From contig NZ_CP087168.1 in NCBI RefSeq assembly GCF_024748615.1, forward strand, positions 3,348,001 through 3,412,000: a stretch of 64,000 bases of DNA, read 5' to 3'. This DNA is from Pseudomonas sp. B21-048 (GTDB lineage Bacteria; Pseudomonadota; Gammaproteobacteria; Pseudomonadales; Pseudomonadaceae). A program made the translations under genes and the position numbers. Below, piece after piece: positions 35,378 to 45,175 of this stretch; position 1 is the first letter of the stretch; every line of letters begins with the position of its first letter. The notes beneath the pieces are model-generated. The model made no database searches and had not been told where the DNA came from. It saw only the letters and a list, made by a program, of their open reading frames with translations.

Positions 35378-36058
35378 TCAGACTTTCTGCCGAACGATTT
35401 GATAACGGCGCCCCACGTACCCGACCGGCGCACTGATGATGTGTACGAGACGGGTGAAGGGGAACAGCACGAACAAGGTCAAACCGAGAAACACGTGCAA
35501 CTTGTAGGTCAACCCGACCGGCGCGATGGCCGCCGCCGCGTCCATCGGCCGCAACAGCACGGTGTTCTGCGCCCAGTTGGCAAGCATCACCATCACCGAG
35601 CCGTCCATATGCGCGGTGGACGCCGCAATCGTCAGCAGACCCAGCAGCAATTGCGCCAGCAGCACCAGCAGAATCAGGATGTCCGAAGGGTTTGAGGTGG
35701 CCCGTACCCGAGGATCGGTCAGACGCCGTTTGACCAGCATCAGCAAGCCAATCAGGCACAACAGGCCGAAGAACCCGCCGGAGACCATTGCCAGCAACTG
35801 CTTGTTCTCAGTGCTGATCACATGGTGATAGATCGACGCTGGCGTCAGCAGGCCTACGAAGTGCCCGGCCAGCACGAACAGCACACCGATATGGAACAAG
35901 TTGCTCGCCACGCGCATGCCGCGCTGGTTGAGCATCTGACTGGAGCCAGCCTTCCAGGTGTACTGCGACAGATCGAAACGTGCCCAACTGCCAACCAGGC
36001 AAATCATCAGGGCCATATAGGGATAGACCCCGAACAACAACAGGTTCCATTTAGACAT
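35378..36058 (-). CDS. narI: Respiratory nitrate reductase gamma subunit
   Basis: 226 residues, five membrane helices and four haem-ligand His candidates (LFHIGVLFVLAGHFVG and YKLHVFLG ... RLVHIIS). NarI takes electrons from quinol through two b haems and passes them to NarH. It overlaps the narJ end by eight bases. Confidence 0.95.
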   Translation of the reverse strand: MSKWNLLLFGVYPYMALMICLVGSWARFDLSQYTWKAGSSQMLNQRGMRVASNLFHIGVLFVLAGHFVGLLTPASIYHHVISTENKQLLAMVSGGFFGLLCLIGLLMLVKRRLTDPRVRATSNPSDILILLVLLAQLLLGLLTIAASTAHMDGSVMVMLANWAQNTVLLRPMDAAAAIAPVGLTYKLHVFLGLTLFVLFPFTRLVHIISAPVGYVGRRYQIVRQKV

Positions 36059-36806
36059 TGCCCACCTCCTTGGCTGGCGCGGCGGCCAGCCCTTCATGCT
36101 GAAAATCCACCCAGTGCAATGGCACCGCGCTTTCTTCCCGGGCCTTGCCCGGTGCGCTTGGCAGTCCACTGCAACGGTCCTGCTGTTCGGCCTGGAGAAA
36201 GTCCACGGCCTCCTCTTCCCAGATCTTGTCGAGGGCTTCGAGGGAGTCGTCGCGCGGTTCGGCAGCCACCTGCGCGCGCAGGTCGGCCACCGCTTGATGG
36301 GGCTCGGCCCCGGCAATTTGCAGCAGCGCCCGGAAGCAGCTGGCATACGCGCTCTCGCGTTCTTCCAGACGGGCCGCGAGCAACGCCAGCAAGTGCGAAA
36401 CATCCGCCAGGCCCTCGCGGGCCTCGACGTCTTCACGGGTGGACAGGTACTCCAGATACAGCGGGATGTAGTCCGGCAGCTCCTTGACGCCGATGGCAAA
36501 ACCAGCGGCTTCGTATTGCGCCATCATGTCGACCATCGCCTGACCGCGGTCGCGGGATTCGCCGTGCACGTGCTCGAACAGCAGCAGCGACAGCGAGCGC
36601 CCCCGGCCGAACAGCGCACCGTAGTGCTCTTGCCCGTCCATCAGGTCATTGGCGCAGATCAGTTCCAGCAACTCGAACAATGCGCCGCGTTGCTTGGGGC
36701 TGATTTCCCGTGACTGGATAATCGCCTGCTCCAGTTCGTCGCGACCGCCAATCAGCGTCTCGGTCGGGTAATCGAGCAGCAGCGAAATCACTTTGAGAAT
36801 TTGCAT
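36051..36806 (-). CDS. narJ: Nitrate reductase assembly chaperone
   Basis: 251 residues of the TorD/NarJ type with the motif LPDYIPLYLEYLS and an acidic helical body. It binds apo-NarG and guides molybdenum cofactor insertion and assembly. It starts two bases after the narH stop. Confidence 0.93.
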   Translation of the reverse strand: MQILKVISLLLDYPTETLIGGRDELEQAIIQSREISPKQRGALFELLELICANDLMDGQEHYGALFGRGRSLSLLLFEHVHGESRDRGQAMVDMMAQYEAAGFAIGVKELPDYIPLYLEYLSTREDVEAREGLADVSHLLALLAARLEERESAYASCFRALLQIAGAEPHQAVADLRAQVAAEPRDDSLEALDKIWEEEAVDFLQAEQQDRCSGLPSAPGKAREESAVPLHWVDFQHEGLAAAPAKEVGNV

Positions 36807-36808
36807 GC

Positions 36809-38347
36809 TCACTCCTCCCACAACTGCACGGTTTTCAGGATGTCGCGGCGGTTGGCTTTCTTCGCACCGAACATGTTGGTGTCGGAGCTGCCGCTGCAGC
36901 CGCTGCCGAAACTGAAGCCGCAACCGGAGCGCTCGGCAAAGGCATCGCTCATGGCGTCTTCACGGTGCGCGCTCGGTACCACAAAGCGGTCTTCATAGTT
37001 GGCAATCGCCAGGTAGCGATACATCTCCTCCACCTGCGTCACACTCAAGCCGACATCCTTGAGTACTTGCAGGTCCTGAACGCCATCGACTTGCTCGGAA
37101 CGTTTGTAGGCGCGCATCGCCAGCAAGCGTTTAAGCGCACGCTTGACCGGTCTTTCATCGCCGGCGGTCAGCAGGTTGGCCAGGTACTTCAGCGGGATAC
37201 GCAGGCTGTCGACGTCCGGGATCACCCCGTTCATACCGACGGTGCCGGCAGTGGCAGCGTTCTGGATCGGCGACAGCGGCGGCACGTACCAGACCATCGG
37301 CAAGGTGCGGTATTCCGGGTGCAGCGGCAGTGCGAGTTTCCAGTCCACGGCCATTTTGTAGACCGGTGAACGTTGGGCTGAATCGATCACCGACTGAGGT
37401 ACGCCATCGGCCAGGGCCTGACGAATCACCGCCGGGTCATTCGGATCGAGGAAGATCTCCAGTTGTTTCTCGTACAGGTCCTGCTCATTGGCGGTGCTCG
37501 CCACTTCGCTGATGCGGTCGGCGTCATACAGCAGCACACCGAGGTAACGGATGCGCCCGACGCAGGTTTCCGCGCAAACGGTCGGCATCCCGGCTTCGAT
37601 CCGCGGGTAGCAGAAGATGCACTTCTCGGACTTGCCGCTCTTCCAGTTGAAATAGATCTTCTTGTACGGGCAGCCGCTGATGCACATCCGCCAGCCACGG
37701 CATTTTTCCTGGTCGATCAGGACAATCCCGTCTTCTTCACGCTTGTAAATCGCCCCGCTCGGGCACGACGCCGCGCACGCCGGGTTCAGGCAGTGCTCGC
37801 ACAGGCGCGGCAAATACATCATGAACGTGTTTTCGTATTCGCCGTAAATGTCCGCCTGGATCTTGTCGAAGTTCTTGTCCTTACGACGCTTGGCGAATTC
37901 GGTGCCGAGGATCTCTTCCCAGTTCGGGCCCCACTCGATTTTTTCCATGCGCTTGCCGGAGATCAGCGAGCGCGGACGCGCGGTGGGCTGGTGCTCGCCC
38001 AACGGCGCGGTGTGCAGGTGCTGGTAATCGAAGTCGAAGGGTTCGTAGTAGTCGTCGAGGCTCGGCAGATCCGGGTTGGCGAAAATGTTCGCCAACACGC
38101 GGAATTTACCGCCGATGCGCGGGTTGATCGTGCCGTTGGCATTGCGGATCCAGCCGCCCTTCCACTTGTCCTGGTTTTCCCATTCTTTCGGGTAGCCGAT
38201 CCCGGGTTTCGATTCGACGTTGTTGAACCAGGCGTATTCCATACCTTCACGGCTGGTCCAGACGTTTTTGCAGGTGATCGAACAGGTATGGCAACCGATG
38301 CACTTGTCCAGGTTCAGCACCATGCCGATTTGTGAGCGAATCTTCAT
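36809..38347 (-). CDS. narH: Nitrate reductase beta subunit
   Basis: 512 residues with four ferredoxin-like cysteine groups: CIGCHTCSITC, CEHCLNPACAASC, CRGWRMCISGC (one Cys replaced by Trp, as in the [3Fe-4S] site) and CIFC. It carries electrons from NarI to NarG. The C-terminal tail has an extra Cys/Gly/Ser stretch (SGCGFSFGSGCSGSS), unusual beside the similar N-terminus of the parvulin encoded two genes on. It starts one base after the narG stop. Confidence 0.95.
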   Translation of the reverse strand: MKIRSQIGMVLNLDKCIGCHTCSITCKNVWTSREGMEYAWFNNVESKPGIGYPKEWENQDKWKGGWIRNANGTINPRIGGKFRVLANIFANPDLPSLDDYYEPFDFDYQHLHTAPLGEHQPTARPRSLISGKRMEKIEWGPNWEEILGTEFAKRRKDKNFDKIQADIYGEYENTFMMYLPRLCEHCLNPACAASCPSGAIYKREEDGIVLIDQEKCRGWRMCISGCPYKKIYFNWKSGKSEKCIFCYPRIEAGMPTVCAETCVGRIRYLGVLLYDADRISEVASTANEQDLYEKQLEIFLDPNDPAVIRQALADGVPQSVIDSAQRSPVYKMAVDWKLALPLHPEYRTLPMVWYVPPLSPIQNAATAGTVGMNGVIPDVDSLRIPLKYLANLLTAGDERPVKRALKRLLAMRAYKRSEQVDGVQDLQVLKDVGLSVTQVEEMYRYLAIANYEDRFVVPSAHREDAMSDAFAERSGCGFSFGSGCSGSSDTNMFGAKKANRRDILKTVQLWEE

Positions 38348-38348
38348 C

Positions 38349-41300
38349 TCAGTTCTCCTCGATATCGGTCGGCAGAGGGCGCGGCAAGTCATCGCCGGAC
38401 GAACCATCGAGCCAGTCGACTTTGGCCATCTTGCGCACCACGACGAACTCATCGCGGTTGCAACCGACGGTGCCGTAATAGTTGAAACCGTAGGCTTGCT
38501 GCGCATAGCCGCCGATCATGTGGGTCGGCTTGAGCACGACACGGGTGACGGAGTTGTGGTGGCCGCCACGGGTCTTGGTGGTTTCCGAGCCTGGCACGTT
38601 CACGATCCGTTCCTGGGCGTGATACATCATCACCATGCCGTCCTTGACCCGTTGGCTGACCACTGCCCGCGCGGTCAGCGCGCCGTTGGCGTTGAAGCAT
38701 TCGATCCAGTCGTTGTCCTCGATGCCGGCGCTTTTCGCGTCATTCTCCGAGAGCCAGACAATCGGCCCGCCACGGCTGAGGGTCAGCATCAGCAGGTTGT
38801 CGCTATAGGTACTGTGGATGCCCCATTTTTGGTGTGGGGTGATCCAGTTCAGGACAATTTCGGTTTCGCCATTACTGCGTTTGTCTTTCACCCCTGCAAT
38901 GGTGCGGGTGTTGACGGGCGGGCGATAACTCATCAGTTGCTCGCCGAACGCCTGCATCCACGGGTGATCCTGGTAGAACTGTTGGCGACCGGTGATGGTG
39001 CGCCACGGGATGGCTTCATGAACGTTGGTGTAACCGGCGTTGTAGCTGACGTGATCGTCCTCGAGACCCGACCAGGTCGGGCTGGAAATGATCTTGCGTG
39101 GCTGTGCCTGAATGTCGCGGAACCGAATCGCCTCGTGGGCCTTGGGCAATGCCAGGTGGCTGTGATCGATGCCGGTAAACTCCGACAACGCCGCCCAGGC
39201 CTTGACCGCAACATGGCCGTTGGTTTCCGGCGCCAGGGACAGAATCACTTCGGCGGCATCGATCGCCGTGTGAATTTTCGGACGGCCGTGACTGATACCG
39301 GCGGCGCCTTCTTTGTGATTGAGCTCGCCGAGGAATTTCACTTCGGCTTCGGTGTTCCAGTTAATGCCCTTGCCACCGTTGCCGTGTTTTTCCAGCAATG
39401 GCCCGAGGGACGAGAACTGCTTGTAGATGTTCGGGTAGTCGCGCTCCACCACATGCAGGTTCGGCGCGTTCTTGCCCGGCTCCGGGGCGACGCCGGCGCT
39501 TTTCCAGTCGGTGCCGCCAAAGGGTTGGGCCAGTTCGCCAACGCTGTCGTGCATCAGCGGGATGGTCACCAGGTCCTTCTCAACGCCCAGATGCCCTTCG
39601 GCCATACTGGAAAACGCCTTGGCGATGCCTTTGTAGATTTCCCAGTCGGAACGCGATTCCCACGCCGGGTCGATCGCCGCCGACAACGGGTGAATGAACG
39701 GGTGCATGTCCGAGGTGTTCATGTCGTCTTTTTCGTACCAGGTAGCGGTCGGCAAGACGATGTCGGAATAGACGCAGGTCGACGACATGCGGAAGTCCAG
39801 CGTGGTGACCAGATCAAGCTTGCCGATGGCGCCCTCGTCCACCCATTCAGCTTCTTCGGGTTTGCAATCGCCGACCTGGCCGATGTCTTCGTTCATCACC
39901 CCGTTTTTGGTGCCGAGCAGGTACTTGAGCATGTACTCATGACCCTTGCCCGAGGAGCCCAACAGGTTGGAGCGCCAGACAAACATGTTGCGCGGGAAGT
40001 TGACCGGGCTGTCCGGCTGTTCACAGGAGAAGCGCAGCGAACCGTCCTGCAGCGACTTGACCACGTAGTCTTTGGGGTCCATGCCGGCCGCAGCCGCATC
40101 GCGGCAAATGTGCAAAGGGTTAGTGTTGAGTTGCGGTGCGCTCGGCAACCAACCGGCGCGTTCGGCGCGGATGTTGTAGTCCAGGGCATGCTCTGGGAAC
40201 TGCGATTTATCGGCCAATGGCGAGAGCACGTCGTGCATGCTCATCTTCTCGTGGCGCCATTGCGAGCTGTGGGCGTAGAAGAAGCTGGTGCCGTTCATTT
40301 GCCGTGGCGGACGGTTCCAGTCCAGGCCGAACGCCAAGGGCAGCCAGCCGCATTGCGGACGCAGTTTTTCCTGGCCGACATAGTGCGCCCAACCGCCACC
40401 GGTCTGGCCGACACACCCGCAGAGCATGAGCATGTTGATCAGCCCGCGGTAGTTCATGTCCATGTGGTACCAGTGGTTCATCGCCGCGCCGACGATGATC
40501 ATCGAGCGACCCTTGGTCTTGTCCGCGTTGTCGGCGAACTCACGGGCAATCTGGATCGCTTTCTCACGGCTGACGCCGGTGATCTGTTCCTGCCAGGCCG
40601 GGGTGCCCGGCACCGAGGCGTCGTTGTAATCCTTGGCCACGTTATCGCCGCCGAGGCCGCGGTCGATGGCCAGGTTGGCGGCCGACAGGTCGAACACGGT
40701 GGCGACTTTGGCCACGCTGCCGTCCGCCAGCACCACGTTATGCACTGGCACGCGACGGTATTGCACGGCATCGCCGGCCACGTGCTGGAAGTGCTCGTGG
40801 GACTCGCCGGCAAAATACGGGAACGCCACTTCGGCAACGTCATCGCCGATCAGGCTCAGCTTCAGATCGATCTCACGGCCTTCGCCGCCTTCACGCGGCA
40901 GGATGTTCCACTTGCCCTTCTCGCCCCAGCGATAACCGATGGAGCCTTGAGGGGAAACCAGTTCGCCGCTGACATCCAGCGCGATGGTTTTCCATTCCGG
41001 GTTGTTTTCCTGGCCGAGGTTGTCGGTCAGGTCGCTGGCGCGCAGGAAGCGGTCCGGCTGATAACCGGCGCCCGGTGCCTTGTCGACCATTTGCTTGAGC
41101 AGCACCAGCACCGGCAAATCGGTGAAGCGCTTGGCGTAATCGGTGAAATAGGCGCTCGGCTTGTCTAGGTGGAATTCTTTGAAGATCACATGGTTGAACG
41201 CCTGGGCCAGCGCCGCATCGGTGCCTTGTTTAGGGTTCAGCCACAGGTCGGTGAGCTTGGCGACTTCCGAGTAATCCGGGGTGATCGCCACAGTCTTAGT

Positions 41301-42122
41301 GCCCTTGTAACGGACTTCGGTAAAGAAGTGCGCGTCGGGGGTACGGGTTTGCGGGACGTTGGAGCCCCAGGCAATGATGTAGTTGGAGTTATACCAGTCA
41401 GCCGATTCCGGCACGTCGGTCTGCTCGCCCCAGACCATTGGCGAGGCCGGTGGCAAGTCGCAGTACCAGTCGTAGAAACTCAGGCACGCGCCGCCGATCA
41501 GCGACAGGTAACGCGAGCCGGCGGCGTAGCTGACCATCGACATGGCCGGGATCGGCGAGAAACCGACGATCCGGTCGGGGCCGTATTGCTTGATGGTGTA
41601 GACGTTGGACGCGGCAATGATCTCGTTGACTTCATCCCAGTTGGAGCGAATGAAACCACCCATGCCGCGCTTGCTTTTATAAGAATCGGCCTTGACCTTG
41701 TCCTCGACAATGCTCGCCCAGGCTTCCACCGGTGCCATGGTCTGCCGTGCCTCGCGCCAGAGTTTGAGCAAAGGCTTGCGGATCTTCGGGTACTTGAGCC
41801 GGTTGGCGCTGTAGATGTACCAGCTGTAACTGGCGCCACGCGGGCAGCCACGGGGTTCATGGTTAGGCAGATCGTTGCGGGTACGCGGGTAGTCGGTCTG
41901 CTGGGTTTCCCAGGTGATCAAGCCATTCTTGACGTAGATTTTCCACGAGCAGGAACCGGTGCAGTTCACCCCGTGGGTGGAACGCACGATCTTGTCGTAC
42001 TGCCAGCGCGAACGGTAGACGTTCTCCCAGTCGCGCGACTCTTTGTGAGTCTCTCCATGTCCATCGGAAAACTCGTTTTGCTTGCGGTTGAAAAACCGCA
42101 ATTGATCCAGTAAATGACTCAC
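38349..42122 (-). CDS. narG: Nitrate reductase alpha subunit
   Basis: 1257 residues, the catalytic Mo-bisMGD subunit. The N-terminal cluster motif HGVNCTGSCSWKIYVKNG has the His ligand of FS0, and DLPNHEPRGCPRGASYSWY follows. It reduces nitrate to nitrite at the cytoplasmic face. The long open frame on the other strand here is a shadow. It follows narK2 by 69 bases. Confidence 0.97.
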   Translation of the reverse strand: MSHLLDQLRFFNRKQNEFSDGHGETHKESRDWENVYRSRWQYDKIVRSTHGVNCTGSCSWKIYVKNGLITWETQQTDYPRTRNDLPNHEPRGCPRGASYSWYIYSANRLKYPKIRKPLLKLWREARQTMAPVEAWASIVEDKVKADSYKSKRGMGGFIRSNWDEVNEIIAASNVYTIKQYGPDRIVGFSPIPAMSMVSYAAGSRYLSLIGGACLSFYDWYCDLPPASPMVWGEQTDVPESADWYNSNYIIAWGSNVPQTRTPDAHFFTEVRYKGTKTVAITPDYSEVAKLTDLWLNPKQGTDAALAQAFNHVIFKEFHLDKPSAYFTDYAKRFTDLPVLVLLKQMVDKAPGAGYQPDRFLRASDLTDNLGQENNPEWKTIALDVSGELVSPQGSIGYRWGEKGKWNILPREGGEGREIDLKLSLIGDDVAEVAFPYFAGESHEHFQHVAGDAVQYRRVPVHNVVLADGSVAKVATVFDLSAANLAIDRGLGGDNVAKDYNDASVPGTPAWQEQITGVSREKAIQIAREFADNADKTKGRSMIIVGAAMNHWYHMDMNYRGLINMLMLCGCVGQTGGGWAHYVGQEKLRPQCGWLPLAFGLDWNRPPRQMNGTSFFYAHSSQWRHEKMSMHDVLSPLADKSQFPEHALDYNIRAERAGWLPSAPQLNTNPLHICRDAAAAGMDPKDYVVKSLQDGSLRFSCEQPDSPVNFPRNMFVWRSNLLGSSGKGHEYMLKYLLGTKNGVMNEDIGQVGDCKPEEAEWVDEGAIGKLDLVTTLDFRMSSTCVYSDIVLPTATWYEKDDMNTSDMHPFIHPLSAAIDPAWESRSDWEIYKGIAKAFSSMAEGHLGVEKDLVTIPLMHDSVGELAQPFGGTDWKSAGVAPEPGKNAPNLHVVERDYPNIYKQFSSLGPLLEKHGNGGKGINWNTEAEVKFLGELNHKEGAAGISHGRPKIHTAIDAAEVILSLAPETNGHVAVKAWAALSEFTGIDHSHLALPKAHEAIRFRDIQAQPRKIISSPTWSGLEDDHVSYNAGYTNVHEAIPWRTITGRQQFYQDHPWMQAFGEQLMSYRPPVNTRTIAGVKDKRSNGETEIVLNWITPHQKWGIHSTYSDNLLMLTLSRGGPIVWLSENDAKSAGIEDNDWIECFNANGALTARAVVSQRVKDGMVMMYHAQERIVNVPGSETTKTRGGHHNSVTRVVLKPTHMIGGYAQQAYGFNYYGTVGCNRDEFVVVRKMAKVDWLDGSSGDDLPRPLPTDIEEN

Positions 42123-42191
42123 GGTGTAGTCCTCTCAGGCTTGCTGCGGGGTTCTGTGCCCCGCCCACGCAATGGTTGGATTCGGGTCGTT

Positions 42192-43589
42192 TCAGCAGGG
42201 AGTCGCGGCGCCTTTGCGGGCGTACCACCACCAGGTCACGACGATGCAGCTCAGGTAAAAACCGACGAACATGTAGAAGGCCATCTCCGGGCCGCCGGTC
42301 TGGGCCATCGAAGTGCCGAAGGATTTGGGAATGAAGAACGCACCGAAGGCGCCTATGGCCGAACTGAAGCCCAGGACGGCGGCCGATTCTTTGCCGGCAT
42401 CCTTGAGCGCTTGCTCGCGCACGGCGGGCGGTTTTCCGGCCGAGGCTTTTTCATGCTGGGTGCGGAAGATCACCGGGATCATCCGGAAGGTGGAGCCGTT
42501 GCCCACGCCCGTGGTGATGAACAGCAACATGAACAGGCCGAGGAAGCCGTAGAAGTTGCCGCCGGTACCGTTCTGCGGCAAAAAGTGCATCACCCCGAAG
42601 ACCATCGCGATCATTGCCACGAAGTTCCACAAGGTCACTTTCGCGCCACCCAGCTTGTCCGCCAGCCAGCCGCCCAATGGCCGTACCAGCGCCCCCACCA
42701 ACGGGCCGAGGAAGGCGAATTTCAAGGCAATCACATCTGGGAAAGAGGTTTTGATCAGCAACGGAAACGCGGCGGAAAAACCGATGAACGAACCGAAGGT
42801 CGCCAGGTACAACCAGCACATCAGCCAGTTGTGCTTGCGTTTGAAGATCACCGCTTGGTCACTGAACGAGGCCCGGGCACTGGACAGATCGTTCATGCAG
42901 AACCAGGCCAGCACCGTCACCAGGACAATAAACGGCACCCAGATGAACCCGGCGTTTTGCAGCCACAACTGACCACCGTCCGGCAGTGCTTGCGGCGAGC
43001 CGCCCATGAAGCCGAACACCCCGAAGGTAATCACCAGCGGCACGCAGAACTGCATCACCGAGACGCCCAGATTGCCTAAACCGGCATTGAGGCCCAACGC
43101 CGTGCCCTGCTGCGACTTGGGATAGAAGAAGCTGATGTTGGACATGCTCGAGGCAAAGTTGCCGCCACCAAAACCGCAGAGCAAGGCAATCAACACGAAC
43201 ACGCTGTACGAGGTGCTCAGGTCCTGCACGGCGAAGCCCATCCAGATCGATGGCAACAGCAGCGACGCGGTGCTCAGGGCGGTCCAGCGCCGGCCACCGA
43301 AGATCGGCACCATAAAGGAATAGAAGACGCGCAAAGTCGCACCGGACAACCCCGGCAACGCCGCCAGCCAGAACAGTTGGTCGGTGGTGAAGCTGAAGCC
43401 GATGGCGTTCAAACGCACAATCACCGTGCTCCAGACCATCCACACCGCGAAGGCCAACAACAGCGCAGGAATGGAAATCCACAAGTTGCGAGTGGCGGTC
43501 TGTTTGCCGCTACTTCCCCAGAACGCGGGGTCCTCGGGGCGCCAGTCATGAATGACCGGGCCTTTGTCAGGCTTTTGCAGAACGGACAT
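42192..43589 (-). CDS. narK2: Nitrate/nitrite transporter NarK2
   Basis: 465 residues, MFS, with the two nitrate signature motifs GFGGGNFASSMSNISFFYP and GLGNLGVSVMQ. Together with NarK1 it imports nitrate and exports nitrite during nitrate respiration. It overlaps the narK1 gene by 23 bases. Confidence 0.93.
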   Translation of the reverse strand: MSVLQKPDKGPVIHDWRPEDPAFWGSSGKQTATRNLWISIPALLLAFAVWMVWSTVIVRLNAIGFSFTTDQLFWLAALPGLSGATLRVFYSFMVPIFGGRRWTALSTASLLLPSIWMGFAVQDLSTSYSVFVLIALLCGFGGGNFASSMSNISFFYPKSQQGTALGLNAGLGNLGVSVMQFCVPLVITFGVFGFMGGSPQALPDGGQLWLQNAGFIWVPFIVLVTVLAWFCMNDLSSARASFSDQAVIFKRKHNWLMCWLYLATFGSFIGFSAAFPLLIKTSFPDVIALKFAFLGPLVGALVRPLGGWLADKLGGAKVTLWNFVAMIAMVFGVMHFLPQNGTGGNFYGFLGLFMLLFITTGVGNGSTFRMIPVIFRTQHEKASAGKPPAVREQALKDAGKESAAVLGFSSAIGAFGAFFIPKSFGTSMAQTGGPEMAFYMFVGFYLSCIVVTWWWYARKGAATPC

Positions 43590-44871
43590 GTTCTTCTCCT
43601 AGGGCAATGCTGGAAATCGGGGACGGGGTCAGCAGCGGCGCTTTACCCAGCACCGGGCTTTTGCGTATTTCGCTGAAGTACATCCAGGTGAGGGAGACCC
43701 AGACCACGCCGTACATCAACATGAAGCAGGAAGAGCGCACGCCGGTAAGGTCCACCAGGGCGCCGAACAGGATCGGCAGCACAAAACCACCCAGGCCACC
43801 CGCAAGGCCGACGATGCCGGACACCGCGCCCATGTTTTTCGGGTAGTCATTGGCGATGTATTTGAAGACCGAGGCCTTGCCGAACGCGAAAGCGATGCCC
43901 ATGACGAACAGCAGCACGGTGAACAGCGCGGGATTGAGGCCGATGTGGAAATCCAGCGGGCCGTTGATCGTTTGCACTTGCAGTTGGGTCTGGGGATACG
44001 AGAGCAGGAACAGGCAGATCCAGCTGACCCACAACACCCACCAGGTCACGCTTTGCGCGCCCCAGCGATCCGACATCCAGCCGCCGACGGCGCGCAGCAC
44101 GCCACCGGGCAGGGAAAAACAGGCCGCCAGCAACGCCGCGCTTTGCAGGCTGAAACCGTATTCCTGCACGTAGTACTTGGTCATCCACAGCGCCAGGGCG
44201 ACGTAGCCACCGAAGACGATCGAGTAGTACTGGCAGTAGCGCCACACCGCAGGGTCTTTCAGCGAGCGCAGTTGCTCGCGCAAACTGGCGCCGGAGGCAC
44301 TGCGGTGATCCTTGTTTTCGGCACTGAGAAACCAGAATGAAAGCGCGGTGATAAAGAGGATCGCGCTGAAGACTTTCGGCACCAGCTGCCAGCTGCCGGC
44401 CGCAATCAGTGCCGGCGCGAGAAACTTGGTCACCGCCGCTCCGGCATTACCGGCACCGAAGATGCCCATGGCGAAGCCTTGATTCTCCTTGTCGAACCAT
44501 TTGGCGACGTAGGCAATCCCCACTGAGAAAGAGCCACCGGCCAGGCCGACGAACAAACCCAGCACCAGGAATTGCCAGTAGGCGGTGGCGTGACTGATCA
44601 GGTACAGCGGTGCGACGCAGGCCAGCATCAGCAGAAAGAACACGCTGCGCCCGCCGAAGCGGTCAGTCAGCAGACCCAGCGGCAAACGCACCAACGAGCC
44701 GGTCAGCACCGGGGTCGCGGCCAGCAGGCCGAACTGGGTTTCGTTGAGCTGGAGCAGTTCCTTGATCGGCACCCCGAGCACGGCAAACATCATCCAGACC
44801 ATGAAGCACACAGTGAAGGCCAGCGTGCTCATGCCCAGCACCAAGCCTTGTCGTACACGCGGTTGGTTCAC
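43567..44871 (-). CDS. narK1: Nitrate/proton symporter NarK1
   Basis: 434 residues, MFS, with nitrate signatures GLAGGSFSVGIAYVAKWF and GIVGLAGGLGGFVLPI. NarK1-type carriers start nitrate uptake with protons. It is the first gene of narK1-narK2-GHJI-ppi-moaA. Its promoter in the gap to narX has ANR, NarL and IHF sites. Confidence 0.93.
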   Translation of the reverse strand: MNQPRVRQGLVLGMSTLAFTVCFMVWMMFAVLGVPIKELLQLNETQFGLLAATPVLTGSLVRLPLGLLTDRFGGRSVFFLLMLACVAPLYLISHATAYWQFLVLGLFVGLAGGSFSVGIAYVAKWFDKENQGFAMGIFGAGNAGAAVTKFLAPALIAAGSWQLVPKVFSAILFITALSFWFLSAENKDHRSASGASLREQLRSLKDPAVWRYCQYYSIVFGGYVALALWMTKYYVQEYGFSLQSAALLAACFSLPGGVLRAVGGWMSDRWGAQSVTWWVLWVSWICLFLLSYPQTQLQVQTINGPLDFHIGLNPALFTVLLFVMGIAFAFGKASVFKYIANDYPKNMGAVSGIVGLAGGLGGFVLPILFGALVDLTGVRSSCFMLMYGVVWVSLTWMYFSEIRKSPVLGKAPLLTPSPISSIALGEEHVRSAKA

Positions 44872-44929
44872 AATGCTCTCCAGTCAGTCAGCCATGCCGG
44901 CAGACTAGAGAGGGCAACTCCGCAAAAAC

Positions 44930-44943
44930 TTGACCCACGTCAA
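44930..44943. promoter_or_regulatory. ANR box of narK1 promoter
   Basis: TTGACCCACGTCAA (TTGAC-N4-GTCAA), centred about 65 bases before the narK1 ATG, which would place the transcription start near 44895. Confidence 0.8.
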
Positions 44944-44981
44944 CGAACGCCATGGGGACCCAAGCCTATGCTTGCACCGCC

Positions 44982-44997
44982 TACCTCTAAGGAGGTA
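44982..44997. promoter_or_regulatory. NarL 7-2-7 site 1
   Basis: TACCTCT AA GGAGGTA: inverted heptamers (TACYYMT) two bases apart. Confidence 0.8.
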
Positions 44998-45010
44998 GCT
45001 CAATAAAACC

Positions 45011-45048
45011 TTAAAACCCTTTATTTATCAGCTTGTTAAGGGTTTTAA
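45011..45048. repeat. 11-bp inverted repeat around the IHF site
   Basis: TTAAAACCCTT (45011-45021) and AAGGGTTTTAA (45038-45048) enclose 16 bases that carry the IHF consensus. Either a hairpin or a binding-site arrangement. Confidence 0.6.
45026..45038 (+). promoter_or_regulatory. IHF site between the NarL sites
   Basis: TATCAGCTTGTTA matches WATCARNNNNTTR in full. Confidence 0.7.
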
Positions 45049-45078
45049 CCAACGCTTTTGCTGACACGGAACGGTCGA

Positions 45079-45094
45079 TAACTCTTTAGAGGTA
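45079..45094. promoter_or_regulatory. NarL 7-2-7 site 2
   Basis: TAACTCT TT AGAGGTA: one perfect heptamer (TACCTCT on the reverse strand) and one with a single mismatch. It lies about 190 bases upstream of the predicted narK1 start and 82 bases upstream of narX. Confidence 0.7.
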
Positions 45095-45175
45095 GCGCGC
45101 CCTGGATCGGCGGCAAAACCCCACGCTGGAACTTTGCATGCTCTGCTTTCTTACTTTTCCCCCGGACCTGAGCCA

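Noticed and set aside
38220..41168. 982-codon open frame on the forward strand
   Set aside because: It is the antisense shadow of narG/narH. The reverse strand encodes well-conserved NarG motifs throughout; this frame resembles no protein.
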